18,023 bases of DNA from Deinococcus humi (GCF_014201875.1 NZ_JACHFL010000035.1:1-18023); one strand, 5' to 3'; numbered from the stretch's first letter, positions 6,000-14,915 are shown. Notes: a model not told the origin generated them from the sequence alone. Made by a program: numbers and translations.

Positions 6000-7104
6000 C
6001 GACTCTTGAGAGTCTGCAGTATTGCGCCGTGTTGAGAGACACCATAGAAGGCTTGCAGGCTGGGAAAGACGTTCTGGGAATCGATATCAAATGTGAAGTT
6101 GAGAACGACTCAACGGGTGCAGAGCCAGCCGTTGCCGCGCCTGGAGGAGCTGTTGGAACTCGAAGCCTTTCGCCCGAAACGGGGCCGGGGTGCTGGGACG
6201 GCAGGAGCCGGGGCGCTGGCCGTGAGGCTGCACGAGCTGAGCCGGATCTTCCTGGCCGCCCGGTTGTACCTGTACGGCAAGGACGGTCAGCCTCCCAAGC
6301 AAGTCGTGATGCACCTGTGCGCCGAGCTGTTGGCCCGGTCCCTGGGCATCTGTGATAACACCCTGCGCGAGTGGACCGCCCAGCTCCAAGCCGCCGGCTA
6401 CCTCTACGCCCGCGTGCACTTCAACCACCGCCACTCTGGATGGCGAGCGGGTCACGGCCATAGATGGGATGCTGTACGCCGTGCGCCTGGCCCCAGACCA
6501 CACTGCCCGCCTGAGATACCGCGACTACAAACGCCAGTACCGGGACCTGGACACGGACCGGGCGGCAGTTCGCACGGCCCACAACGCGATCAGGAATGCC
6601 GAACAGCGCTTCGAGGAAGCCAGAATTGCAGAGTGCGTTATGAACGATGAAAATTTTATTGAGGGATCATCGGATCCCAGAGGGCAGATGCAGGCGGAAC
6701 TGCTCGAACAGCTCCGTCGCTGGGTCGTTATTCCCGGCAACGTCACCACCTAAAACCCGTTAAAAGCTGACCCAGCACTAATTGGCGCAGATGAGGCCGA
6801 ATGTCTCCTGAATGGCGTACAGGACGTGGTTTTCTTATTGCCCACTCTGCTCGAAGCGCGCAAGTCTAGGCGGGCGGCGCTGGTGGGCATCATGGGTACG
6901 GCCTTAGCACGGGATCTGAAGGACACCCACAGCCGGCTGTACTACTGCAAAGTGATCCGGCAGGCGTGGCAAGCGGAGATCGAGGGACGAAGTGGTTTGC
7001 AGGCGCTGGCGGCCCAATTGCAGTGCCTGGAGGTAGATAGACGCGAGTGGAAGGACCTCAGAAGCCGAGCCGCGTTACTCGCGGCTCGGCTTCGGGCGGC
7101 GTGA
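5996..7104 (+). pseudogene. decayed gene (two frameshifts and a stop), possible replication or DNA-binding protein
   Basis: ATG 5996 has GGAGG (5981-5985) and overlaps the primase stop. The natural reading moves through three frames. MTTLESLQYCAVLRDTIEGL comes first, then from about 6093-6120 a frame giving RLEELLELEAFRPKRG and a winged-HTH-like LLARSLGICDNTLREWTAQL. From about 6425-6436 a third frame begins (TLDGERVTAIDGMLYAVRLA). That frame meets TAA at 6751-6753 but stays open beyond it to 7104, with clearly protein-like sequence (DPALIGADEAECLLNGVQDV, DTHSRLYYCKVIRQAWQAEI). Joined, the pieces give about 368 residues. Each frameshift is +1 (an inserted base or two lost). Sequencing error could explain some of it. 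GTG 6093 and ATG 6826 would be the starts if the pieces were separate genes. The middle HTH and the context suggest a replication or control protein. Confidence 0.7.
7061..7093. terminator. perfect 14-bp hairpin at the end of the replication operon
   Basis: GAAGCCGAGCCGCG (7061-7074) and its exact complement (7080-7093) flank the loop TTACT. It is very GC-rich and lies in the last codons of the decayed gene. There is no T-run, so terminator activity is inferred from stem strength and position. Confidence 0.5.
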
Positions 7105-7145
7105 CCTCGGACACATAAGGCAACTCGAATGCTTCATTGCTTCGC

Positions 7146-7187
7146 TTATCTGCCCCGCGTACCGTGCGCAGCAGATAAAATCCACGA
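7146..7187 (+). promoter_or_regulatory. probable leaderless promoter with inverted repeat before the PHP-ATPase gene
   Basis: TAAAAT (7176-7181) stands six bases before the ATG at 7188, with no SD, which fits a leaderless start. TTATCTGC (7146-7153) and GCAGATAA (7171-7178) form a perfect 8-bp inverted repeat, and its right arm overlaps the -10 box. A bound repressor could therefore control it. No clear -35 is seen. Confidence 0.5.
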
Positions 7188-9959
7188 ATGAAGTCAGAGT
7201 GGCTCAGGTGGGATCTACATGTTCATAGTCCTGAATCTTTTGAACACCAATTTTCCTTTAATGACCCACAAGAGGCGGAATCTTACGGCAATGATATTTT
7301 TGCTAAATATCTTGATGTCTTAGAGGAAAGAATAGAAGTCGAATGTGTTGGTATTACCGATTACTTTTCTATAGATGGTTATCGTAAAGTTTATGAAGCC
7401 CGGAAGGCCGGCCGTCTCCAAAATTTTAAACTAGTTCTTCCTAATATTGAATTTCGTTTGACCAATATTCTAGAAATTGGACCAGATCGTAAACCGAAAA
7501 AGATCAACTTCCATGTTATTTTTAGTGATGAAATTGACCCTGACACTATTGAAAATGAGTTCTTATCCTCTCTTAATTTTTTAGATGATCGTAATTCAAA
7601 ACATTCTTTAAGACGGGATAATCTTACTAAGTTTGGTCTTAAAATGCAGGGTATACAAAAGGAGTTTAAACAGAAAACCCCCTATGCAGCTGGATGTATT
7701 TGTGCCTCTATTGACCTAAATGATATTGTTACCTTACTTCGTGAAAAAGATAGTATATTTCAAGGACGATATCTTCTTGTGCTGGCTGCTGAAAACGTTT
7801 CTAAGATCACTTGGGGTTCTCAAGGTGATGTTACCCGGCGCCAACTTATGTCACATGCTGACGCTATTTTTACGGGTAGTTCTAGCGATCGCGACTTTCT
7901 ACTTGGGAAAAAAGGCGAGAATTTTCAAACTGAATTTGGTAAAATCTGGCCTGTACTTCATGGTTCGGACGCTCATGATTTCGTAAGCTTGTTCAATCCG
8001 GATTTGAATCGCTACTGTTGGATCAAAGCTCAACCGACCTTTGAGGGCCTTAAACAAATTATTTACGAGCCTGAAGATCGTGTATGTATTAGTGAAGAAC
8101 AGCCTAGATTCGCTCAATATAGTTTTGCTATTGACAAATTTTCTATTAGTCAATCCAATTTAGGTGAAAACATATCTATTAAAAAGACTGACCTTGATCT
8201 CAGTCGTGGCCTAGTGGCAGTTATTGGTGGTAAGGGTACCGGAAAAACAGCGCTTTTAGATCTCCTCGCTCACTCTTTCAATAGTAGACTCGCCTCTGAA
8301 TTACCTGAAGGCGAACGACTGTCATCTTTTGTTGCTCGTAATACTAAAGGAAAATCTATTCCTGATCTAACAACTGCAATAGAGTTTGCAGATCAGTCTA
8401 AATTCTCTAAGAACATGAGGGATAATAATACTCACAGAGCTAGCATAACTTATCTCTCTCAGGGAAAAATTGATGAGTTTTCAAATGATTCAAATAAGTT
8501 GCAAATTCAGATTCGACGTATTATCTTCGATAAAATTAGATATACGAATAGAGATTTGACTGATGAATACGAATCTATCCAGAGCGAGATTAATAGCACA
8601 GTTAAAACTATAAATGATACTTTTGCTGATTTAAAAAGTATTTATTTTGAACTAGCACAATCTGATTTGAAATTTATAGATAATAGCATGATCGATAAAG
8701 CTGCTTCTATACGATCTATTGAATTGGAAATACAAGATCTATTGCAGAGGACAGAAGAATCTAAAGGTATTTACGATGAAATCCTTAAAAGACAAAACGT
8801 TTTTAGTAATCTTATACAAAAATATCGTTCTATTCGCTCTAATTTAAATTCACTTAAAAAGAAACTGCAAAGTTCAATAGGTATAGTTAGAGATACTGAA
8901 AGTTTAAATAATAATTTGTCTGAGCTGGGTATTGGATCTGGTATAGCTATTTTGAATATTGATGAAGTAAATAAAAACATCATAGATATTGATGTTTATA
9001 TTATGGAGTTAATTCATAGAAATGAAGAGGACTTGAGATCAGTTCAGCAAGAAGTAGAGGCAATGTCAGTAGATAAAGATAAAATCGAGAGTCTACAGCA
9101 GCGGAAGGGAATAGAGTTGATTTCTCTTCAAGATTTGAAAGTACAGAGAGAAAGTTACATCGCCAATATAGAATCCACGGACGAAAAGAGGATCTATCAA
9201 TATGAAAATATTGCTCGTTTGCTTAATCTTCAGCAGAATCTAAGAGATTGTTACTCAAGAATCATATCTGCTTATGCTGAGAATCTCCCCGAAATTTTAA
9301 GAAATATAGAGTTTTCGGCAGAGGTTCAAATCGAGTTTGATAAATGGGCTGAGGATATTGATGGATTATTTGATTCGAGAAAGGGTGTAACTCTGGAAAA
9401 TATACAAAGCAATTTGGAATTAATGAAAGCAGAATACATTAATCCCTCTGTTGTAAATATACAAAATATTTATCAAAATATCATAGATAATGCAAAATCG
9501 CTTAAGAAAGGTAGATCGATCCAAGATATAGAAGCCAAATTATACGAGCTTCCTATTGGAATTAGCACAGGTATTTCATATTCTGGGATAGATATGGACA
9601 GCCTCTCCATGGGTCAGCGCGGTACAGTTCTTTTAAGTATATATCTAGCTGATGGAGATAATACCTTAGTAATTGATCAGCCTGAAGAGAATTTAGATAA
9701 CAAGTACATCTACAATGTTCTAGTAGAGGCCATCAAAAGGGCAAAATTGAATCGTCAAATAATTATTGCTACTCATAACGCTAATCTCGTTATAAATACA
9801 GACGCAGAACAAATTGTTATTGCTGATTTCAAGAATAATGAAATATTCTATCAGTCCGGTACGATTGAAGATTCAATTATTCGCAAAGAGATCGCTCTTA
9901 TACTGGAGGGAGGTGAAGAAGCTTTCAATAAGAGGGAAGTTAGATATAGTGCGAAATAA
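7188..9959 (+). CDS. PHP-domain plus ABC/SMC-type ATPase (TrlF-like, possible defence protein)
   Basis: This 923-aa protein joins two domains. Residues 1-300 form a PHP metal-dependent phosphoesterase: DLHVHSP (9-15, with Asp9, His11 and His13), GITDYFSIDGY (55-65), NIEFR (86-90, Glu88), NFHVIF (107-112) and GSDAH (259-263). Residues 315-923 form an SMC/ABC-type ATPase: Walker A GGKGTGKT (347-354), a long helical, probably coiled-coil middle (about 440-790), signature SLSMGQRG (805-812), Walker B LVIDQPEENLDN (827-838) and switch IATHNAN. NCBI calls such proteins TrlF-family AAA-like ATPases. The combination suggests a nuclease or nucleotide phosphoesterase gated by ATP and DNA ends, as in anti-phage systems. 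That is inference. The gene is strikingly AT-rich against its neighbours, so it was acquired. It stands alone: a decayed gene precedes it and a convergent resolvase follows. Confidence 0.85.
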   Translation: MKSEWLRWDLHVHSPESFEHQFSFNDPQEAESYGNDIFAKYLDVLEERIEVECVGITDYFSIDGYRKVYEARKAGRLQNFKLVLPNIEFRLTNILEIGPDRKPKKINFHVIFSDEIDPDTIENEFLSSLNFLDDRNSKHSLRRDNLTKFGLKMQGIQKEFKQKTPYAAGCICASIDLNDIVTLLREKDSIFQGRYLLVLAAENVSKITWGSQGDVTRRQLMSHADAIFTGSSSDRDFLLGKKGENFQTEFGKIWPVLHGSDAHDFVSLFNPDLNRYCWIKAQPTFEGLKQIIYEPEDRVCISEEQPRFAQYSFAIDKFSISQSNLGENISIKKTDLDLSRGLVAVIGGKGTGKTALLDLLAHSFNSRLASELPEGERLSSFVARNTKGKSIPDLTTAIEFADQSKFSKNMRDNNTHRASITYLSQGKIDEFSNDSNKLQIQIRRIIFDKIRYTNRDLTDEYESIQSEINSTVKTINDTFADLKSIYFELAQSDLKFIDNSMIDKAASIRSIELEIQDLLQRTEESKGIYDEILKRQNVFSNLIQKYRSIRSNLNSLKKKLQSSIGIVRDTESLNNNLSELGIGSGIAILNIDEVNKNIIDIDVYIMELIHRNEEDLRSVQQEVEAMSVDKDKIESLQQRKGIELISLQDLKVQRESYIANIESTDEKRIYQYENIARLLNLQQNLRDCYSRIISAYAENLPEILRNIEFSAEVQIEFDKWAEDIDGLFDSRKGVTLENIQSNLELMKAEYINPSVVNIQNIYQNIIDNAKSLKKGRSIQDIEAKLYELPIGISTGISYSGIDMDSLSMGQRGTVLLSIYLADGDNTLVIDQPEENLDNKYIYNVLVEAIKRAKLNRQIIIATHNANLVINTDAEQIVIADFKNNEIFYQSGTIEDSIIRKEIALILEGGEEAFNKREVRYSAK

Positions 9960-9982
9960 TATCTAAACATTAAGTATAAAAT

Positions 9983-10008
9983 GCTTGGGTATGGATAATA
10001 TACCCAGC
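9983..10008. terminator. bidirectional terminator between the PHP-ATPase and resolvase genes
   Basis: TGGGTAT (9986-9992) pairs perfectly with ATACCCA (10000-10006), and a GC pair extends the stem past a bulge. On the plus strand TAATTTATTTAT follows; on the minus strand ATTTTATAC follows. It lies between two convergent stops (9959 and 10016). Confidence 0.65.
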
Positions 10009-10015
10009 ACCTAAT

Positions 10016-10594
10016 TTATTTATCAGATGTAATTCTGAGATATTGATAGACCGTCTCTCTGCTAATCCCAAAGTCCATAGCAATGCTGGTCTTCGGCTCG
10101 CCATTCTCAGCGCGCTGCCGCAGATCATTGACCTGGACGGCGGTGAGCGTCTTCTTACGTCCCTTGTACATTCCCGCCTTCTTCGCTGCCGTGATGCCTT
10201 CACGCTGGCGCTCGCGGATCAATGCACGCTCAAACTCGGCGAAGGCTCCCATCACGCTCAACAGCAGCTTGGACATGGCCGAGTCTTCTCCAGTGAAGGT
10301 CAGACCTTCCTTGATGAACTCGACGCGGACACCTTTCTCCGTCAGCCTATTGACCAGGGCGCGGAGATCATCGAGGTTGCGGGCCAGGCGATCCATGCTG
10401 TGGATCACTACGGTGTCTCCCTCACGAGCATGACCGAGCAGAGCAGTCAATTGAGGACGGTTGGCGTTGCCGCCGCTGACCTTGTCGGTAAACACTTTGT
10501 CGAATGTCAGGCCTTCGAGCTGTCGAACAGTCTTCTGATCTTCAGAGCTGACGCGGGTGTACCCGAGACGATGGCCTCTCTTAGGGTTATTCAT
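10016..10594 (-). CDS. serine recombinase, Tn3-type resolvase
   Basis: This 192-aa protein matches resolvases of the Tn3/gamma-delta group in length and order. The catalytic N-terminal domain has YTRVSSEDQ (12-20, nucleophile Ser16), MDRLARN (67-73) with the active-site arginines, and the long E-helix hallmark AFAEFERALIRERQREG (117-133). A C-terminal HTH follows at about 148-190 (LTAVQVNDLRQ, then ISRETVYQYL). It cuts and rejoins DNA through phosphoserine links within a synapse of two res sites. The start at 10594 has AGGAGA a few bases upstream on the minus strand. A full three-part res site lies directly upstream. No transposase gene of the Tn3 type is in the window, so it probably resolves multimers of the host replicon or is a transposon remnant. 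Confidence 0.93.
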   Translation of the reverse strand: MNNPKRGHRLGYTRVSSEDQKTVRQLEGLTFDKVFTDKVSGGNANRPQLTALLGHAREGDTVVIHSMDRLARNLDDLRALVNRLTEKGVRVEFIKEGLTFTGEDSAMSKLLLSVMGAFAEFERALIRERQREGITAAKKAGMYKGRKKTLTAVQVNDLRQRAENGEPKTSIAMDFGISRETVYQYLRITSDK

Positions 10595-10603
10595 GGGTTC
10601 TCC

Positions 10604-10721
10604 TGTCAGGTTAGGGTCTAGACCCCGGCAGGATACTGTCAGGAAATCCCAAAATCAGCCCTATTCTGACGCATTATCAGGCCTTTCCCTGACGTCAGGT
10701 TGGGGTATACCCCAATCTGAC
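10604..10721. other. res site of the resolvase (subsites III, II, I)
   Basis: Three inverted-repeat subsites with TGTCAG/CTGACA-type ends lie upstream of the resolvase gene. The nearest (about 10604-10631) has centre GGGTCTAGACCC. The next is 34 bp (10637-10670). The farthest is a 28-bp palindrome with one mismatched pair (10694-10721) and a central AT at 10707-10708. The 34- and 28-bp lengths, the 23-bp gap between them, and the order outward from the gene agree closely with known gamma-delta/Tn3 res sites, in which the 28-bp site I is the crossover. The resolvase promoter must lie here, so it is probably autorepressed. Confidence 0.85.
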
Positions 10722-10781
10722 AATCGATAAGAGCTGTCAAAGTTCTCAGAGTTATTTCCGCCCTTTAGTCTTCAGGTGCCG

Positions 10782-10799
10782 GTGGTCTGCAGAGACCAC
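10782..10799 (+). promoter_or_regulatory. perfect hairpin upstream of the permease
   Basis: GTGGTCT (10782-10788), loop GCAG and AGACCAC (10793-10799) form a perfect 7-bp stem 39 bp before the permease ATG. No T-run follows. It may be a leader hairpin or an operator. The 98 bp between it and the res site hold nothing else recognisable. Confidence 0.35.
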
Positions 10800-10838
10800 T
10801 TCCATTCCAGCCTGAATGGGCGAATACTTCCGTGCGTC

Positions 10839-13028
10839 ATGCCGCAGCCTAAGAGACCATTGCATCCCCTCCAGGCCCGGCTCTCCCAGTGGCTGCTACA
10901 CGAGGAAACCCCACACCAACCAGAAGGCTTCTACGAAGAGAACAAGGAAGCCAGCACGCACCAGCACAAGGAATCCTGGTGGAAAGTGATGTGCTTGACC
11001 GGTGTCGACTACTTCTCCACCCTGGGGTATCAACCGGGGATCGCGGCGCTGGCTGCCGGGAGCGTCGCCCCAATCGCCACGCTGGTGCTGGTGATCGTCA
11101 CGCTGTTCGGGGCGCTGCCGATGTACCGCCGCGTGGCGGCAGAAAGTCCGCATGGCGACGGCTCGATCAGCATGTTGGAACGGTTGTTGTCGTACTGGCC
11201 CAGCAAACTGCTGGTCTTGATCCTGATCGGCTTTGTCGCCACCGGTTTCATCATCACCATCACTCTTTCGGCGGCGGATGCCTCGGCCCACCTGGTCGAA
11301 AACCCCTTGCTGAATGCCACTTTGAGCGGCAAACAAGTGGGCATAACGCTGATCTTGCTGCTGCTCCTTGGCGCCGTCTTCCTGAAAGGGTTCAAGGAAG
11401 CCATCGGCATCGCCGTGATCCTGGTCGGTGTGTACCTGGCCCTCAGCTTGGCCGTGTTGGTCAAGGGCTTTGGGCTCATCGCTGCCCAACCGGAACTGCT
11501 CACCAACTGGCAGACGGCCCTAAGCGCCGGCTTTCATTCCCCACTGGCCCTGATCGGTGCGGCGCTGCTCGTCTTCCCGAAGCTGGCATTGGGTCTCTCT
11601 GGCTTCGAGACTGGCGTGCTGGTGATGCCGCTGGTGAAAGGGGACGCCACAGATACCGAGGAAGCCCCCATGGGACGGATTCGCAATGGGAAGAAACTGC
11701 TGACCACGGCCGCGCTGATCATGAGCGTGATGCTGGTGGGTTCCTCCCTGGTGACCACCCTGCTGATTCCCCGACACGAGTTCTGGGCGGAGACCACCAT
11801 CACGAGTGAGATCGGGTCCGCTGATCTTCAACGCGGTGTGGCCGTCGTGAATGTGCCTCTGGACTCCCAGACGAACCCGCGGGAGATCTATGCCTTTCAC
11901 CTGCCGCCGGACCGAACGGGGCAATATACCTTCAGGGCTGACACGGTGGGGGGCCCAATTGACTTGGCGGTGCAGGTGAACCCGACTGGCCCCACCACCC
12001 GGGTTCAGGTGGATACCCCTTCGGGCGCGGCCAACGGCCGCGCCCTGGCGTACGTGGCCCACGAGCGGCTGGGGGAAGGCTTTGGCACGGTCTATGACGT
12101 CTCGACCATCCTGATTCTGTGGTTCGCCGGGGCTTCGGCCATGGCAGGCCTGCTCAATATCGTGCCGCGTTTCCTGCCCAGGTACGGCATGGCCCCGGAA
12201 TGGAGCCGTGCCCATCGCCCACTGGTGCTGCTGTACACCGTGATCGGCGTTCTGGTGACGGTGGCGTTTAAGGCCAATGTGGACAATCAAGCAGCGGCGT
12301 ACGCCACCGGAGTTCTGGCCATGATGACCAGCGCCGCCGTGGCCGTCACCCTGATCTCCATTCGGCGTCACCAGCGCACTGAAGCTATCGCCTTCGGTCT
12401 GATCAGCCTGATCTTTATTTACACCAGCGCAGTGACCATCCTGAGTGACCCCAAAGGGCTCTACATCGCCCTGGTCTTCATCGCAGCGGTGCTGGTGACG
12501 GGCATCAGTTCCCGCATCTCCCGTTCGTTCGAGTTGCGGGTCAGCAACGTGATTCTGGACGATTCAGCCAGGGAACTGTTGAAACAGTTTCCACTGCGGC
12601 CCCTGCGGCTGGTGTCCCATCACCCCGGCCGCGTGACCCTGGACGAATACCGCAAGCAGGAACTGCGGGTGCGGCAGATGGTCCACTTGCCTGACGATGA
12701 ACCCTTCATTTTCCTGGAGGTCGACGTGGAAGATGCCAGTGAATTCACTGATGTGGTCGAGGTCTCCGGCCTCATGATCGGGTCGTATGGCATCCTAAAA
12801 GCTCGTGGTTCCAGCATACCCAACACCATCGCGGCCTTGATGCTGCATTTGCGCGGCAAGGGTGCGCCGCCACAGGTGTACATGCGCTGGACCGAAGAAG
12901 ACCCCGTTCATTTGCTGCTGGACTTTATTGTGGGCGGACGTGGGGACGTGCCGCCAGTCACGCATGAGATTCTGCGCCGCGCTGAACCAGATCGGGATCG
13001 CCGTCCAATCGTTCACATCGGTGGCTAA
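10839..13028 (+). CDS. APC-superfamily permease with extracytoplasmic insert and cytosolic C-terminal domain
   Basis: This 729-aa membrane protein has a basic cytosolic N-terminus (1-50), then [20 protein letters not shown] (55-74), the unwound first-helix signature of APC-type permeases. Clear hydrophobic helices follow at about 76-92, 123-147, 166-182, 187-210, 235-262, 288-310, 420-446, 462-480, 485-507, 516-536 and 540-558. Between 311 and 415 lies a soluble, beta-rich insert ([20 protein letters not shown]) facing outside. The last 170 residues are hydrophilic and cytosolic ([20 protein letters not shown]). Members carry amino acids or, for KimA/KUP relatives, potassium; the cytosolic tail and first motif lean towards the latter, but the substrate is not shown. 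ATG 10839 has no SD. GTG 10776 would add 21 unlikely residues. Confidence 0.85.
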   Translation: MPQPKRPLHPLQARLSQWLLHEETPHQPEGFYEENKEASTHQHKESWWKVMCLTGVDYFSTLGYQPGIAALAAGSVAPIATLVLVIVTLFGALPMYRRVAAESPHGDGSISMLERLLSYWPSKLLVLILIGFVATGFIITITLSAADASAHLVENPLLNATLSGKQVGITLILLLLLGAVFLKGFKEAIGIAVILVGVYLALSLAVLVKGFGLIAAQPELLTNWQTALSAGFHSPLALIGAALLVFPKLALGLSGFETGVLVMPLVKGDATDTEEAPMGRIRNGKKLLTTAALIMSVMLVGSSLVTTLLIPRHEFWAETTITSEIGSADLQRGVAVVNVPLDSQTNPREIYAFHLPPDRTGQYTFRADTVGGPIDLAVQVNPTGPTTRVQVDTPSGAANGRALAYVAHERLGEGFGTVYDVSTILILWFAGASAMAGLLNIVPRFLPRYGMAPEWSRAHRPLVLLYTVIGVLVTVAFKANVDNQAAAYATGVLAMMTSAAVAVTLISIRRHQRTEAIAFGLISLIFIYTSAVTILSDPKGLYIALVFIAAVLVTGISSRISRSFELRVSNVILDDSARELLKQFPLRPLRLVSHHPGRVTLDEYRKQELRVRQMVHLPDDEPFIFLEVDVEDASEFTDVVEVSGLMIGSYGILKARGSSIPNTIAALMLHLRGKGAPPQVYMRWTEEDPVHLLLDFIVGGRGDVPPVTHEILRRAEPDRDRRPIVHIGG

Positions 13029-13371
13029 AGTTGTGGTGCTGGCTTCTGGTCAGTAGGGGAATCGGAAAGGCCGACCCCATTGCCAACCGAAGTTAGCTTT
13101 GGGGCCTGATTTCTGGTAAACGGCCTTACCGAAAAGGCCTCTGTGCTCCCATGCGGCTGGTGCCCAGGGCCTTCCTGTGCAAGGCCCTGCTCAGTGCCGG
13201 TCAGCTGTCGGACGTGTGCCAGAAAATATTACGCGTAACACTTGCCTTCACCCGGCCACAACGTTGCGCGGCTGTCAGAGCACGCTTCATAGGATGTCGG
13301 CCATGCTCCGGCAAGACACTGGCCTCATACAAGCACCTCAGAGCGCGTCCAAGGACCAGCGCTAAGCCGCC
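13029..13371. other. gap between the permease and the CoiA-like gene
   Basis: This 343-bp stretch has no convincing gene; the short frames across it are Arg/Ser/Pro-rich shadows. It holds a 9-bp hairpin at 13165-13189, a perfect 10-bp palindrome TTACGCGTAA at 13229-13238, and a TATTAC next to it that could be part of the promoter for the gene at 13372. Short GGCCTT repeats at 13058-13140 may be remnants of another hairpin. Confidence 0.4.
13165..13189 (+). terminator. possible terminator hairpin after the permease
   Basis: CAGGGCCTT (13165-13173) pairs exactly with AAGGCCCTG (13181-13189) around a 7-nt loop. It lies 137 nt after the permease stop and has no T-run, so function is uncertain. 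Confidence 0.4.
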
Positions 13372-14655
13372 ATGGCCCGTGCCGTGCCCTATGCCGCCAC
13401 ACCGGACGGCGGCCTGGTCCTGCCCGCGGACGCCGTGGCAGGCCAGCCTTACGTGTGCTTACAGTGCGGGGAGCCAGTGTCGTTCCGCCGCGCGCACCTG
13501 CGGGCCGGAAAGGGGGTAGAGGCCCACTTCTCCCACCGTCCTGGGAGTGCCTGCGCCGGGGAGAGCGTGACCCACCTCGCAGCCAAGTGGCGGCTGCACG
13601 ACGCGCTCAGCCGCCGCGAGCGGCCGTTCGTCCTGCGCCGCCACTGCGCTCGCCTGTGGTGCGAGGCCACGCTCGACCAGCCGTGGGACGCTGAGCCCTA
13701 CGACGTGGCCTGCACCGAGGTCCCGCTTGGCCCGTACCGCCTGGACGTCGCTGCGCTGCAGGGCGAGCGCGTCGTGACCGGGTACGAGATCTTCCACAGC
13801 CACCGCGTGAGTACGGCCAAGGCAGCGGGGCTGCCGGTGCCGTGGATCGAACTGCAGGCCAAGGCCACCGTGGAGGACCCCTACGTCTTGCAGCCGGTGC
13901 TGGAGGCGCAGCTGAGCGCGGCAGCCCACGCCACCCTGCGCGTCAGGCTGCGGGCGAGCCGCGTCAACGTGCCCGCCACACTCAACCACCGCATGAGGGC
14001 CGGGGAGCTGCTGATCGAGCCGGGTAACCCCCGCATGCTGCCCATGCAGCTGATCGAGCCGCTGTTTCACTCGCACCTCGAGCAGGCCAGTGGGCTTGAA
14101 CCGTGGCACTGCCCGACGTGTGAGGCCGCGTGGACGCGCCACGCCCTGCTGGTCCTGGAATTTGCCAGACGCGCACGGGAGCAGGCCCTTCGGAACGAGC
14201 AGTACCAGCGCGAGCAGGCCGCCGCCGCTGAGGTGGAATTGGCCCGGCAGCGTGAAGTGTTCGGCCCACGGCTCAAAACCGCCTTTCACCAGCATGAAGT
14301 GGTGTTCTTTGAGCGCCTCGCGTCCACCATGCGCTTCGCGTGGCGGTACGTGCCGTATCCGGAGCAGCTGGCCGAGCATTTCCAGGCGTGCCCCGAGGAG
14401 CTGCTGATCGCCCGGCGCTGCGGTTCGTGCCACCGGCCGATCCTGTGTGTGGACACCAACCAGCGGCTGGGCCGGGCCCAGGGGTACTTCCCGATGATCG
14501 CCCTCCAGCGGCTCGACGGTCGGGCGCACGGCGTGCTGGTCTCGGTCTGCCTGCACTGCGGCGCCCGCCAGCGCTTCCTGGGCCAGTACGAGGGCACGCA
14601 CGTCAGACTGTGGGCGCACCAGCTGCTGCGCTGGCGTGAAGCGTTCGAGGACTGA
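13372..14655 (+). CDS. CoiA-like protein with PD-(D/E)xK nuclease fold and zinc motifs
   Basis: This 427-aa protein follows the plan of competence-protein CoiA-like families. The N-terminal zinc-type module has C29-x2-C32, FRRAHLRAG and AHFSHR (51-56). ESVTHLAAKWRLHDAL (64-79) precedes a restriction-endonuclease-like core. There YRLDVAAL (122-129, Asp125) and GYEIFHSHRVSTAKAAG (137-153, Glu139) carry the expected acidic residues, followed by PWIEL. The C-terminal half has a helical, glutamine- and arginine-rich region (about 255-300) and three more Cys pairs: HCPTC, RCGSC and CLHC. In Gram-positive bacteria CoiA acts in DNA recombination during natural transformation; here the activity is unproven. 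ATG 13372 lacks a strong SD. Its very high GC suits the host chromosome. The gene stands alone. Confidence 0.75.
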   Translation: MARAVPYAATPDGGLVLPADAVAGQPYVCLQCGEPVSFRRAHLRAGKGVEAHFSHRPGSACAGESVTHLAAKWRLHDALSRRERPFVLRRHCARLWCEATLDQPWDAEPYDVACTEVPLGPYRLDVAALQGERVVTGYEIFHSHRVSTAKAAGLPVPWIELQAKATVEDPYVLQPVLEAQLSAAAHATLRVRLRASRVNVPATLNHRMRAGELLIEPGNPRMLPMQLIEPLFHSHLEQASGLEPWHCPTCEAAWTRHALLVLEFARRAREQALRNEQYQREQAAAAEVELARQREVFGPRLKTAFHQHEVVFFERLASTMRFAWRYVPYPEQLAEHFQACPEELLIARRCGSCHRPILCVDTNQRLGRAQGYFPMIALQRLDGRAHGVLVSVCLHCGARQRFLGQYEGTHVRLWAHQLLRWREAFED

Positions 14656-14900
14656 GCATGCAGAGGCTCGTAGCCGCGCTTCAATACAATTTCCTCATTC
14701 TTACCTGCACCGTAACGGCAACCGTCCAAATCAGGCACTCTCCGAAAATATCGAAGCGGTGGTCGCTGAGTCTCACGATTGCGGCAAGCCTTATTGATAA
14801 CGACATAAGTTGGCCCTGGTCTGCGCAATCCCCGTCCATCAGCCAGGTGGGATGGGTGACCGCCCTTCACAACAGGCAACGCCAAGTGGAAGGTTCGGCT

Positions 14901-14915
14901 TATAACCTGTCTCAG
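14901..14915 (+). promoter_or_regulatory. -10-like box just before the HIT gene
   Basis: TATAAC (14901-14906) lies nine bases before ATG 14916, with no SD between. This fits a leaderless or nearly leaderless mRNA. The 260 bp from the CoiA-like stop to here (14656-14915) hold no other gene that can be supported; the frame is open but not protein-like. Confidence 0.45.

Noticed and set aside
10043..10621. 192-codon plus-strand frame opposite the resolvase
   Set aside because: The minus-strand resolvase has full catalytic motifs and an RBS; this is its antisense shadow.
10889..11809. 306-codon plus frame and a long minus frame (11520-12371) inside the permease gene
   Set aside because: Both are rich in Arg, Gly, His and Gln, as expected of out-of-frame GC-rich DNA; the permease frame has clear membrane helices.
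13459..14619. 386-codon minus-strand frame opposite the CoiA-like gene
   Set aside because: It is a shadow of a very GC-rich gene. The plus-strand product has conserved Cys and nuclease motifs; the minus product has none.
14658..14915. 86-residue N-terminal extension of the HIT protein
   Set aside because: HIT proteins start at the SETVFDRIL-type sequence; the extension has no domain and a promoter-like TATAAC lies just before ATG 14916.
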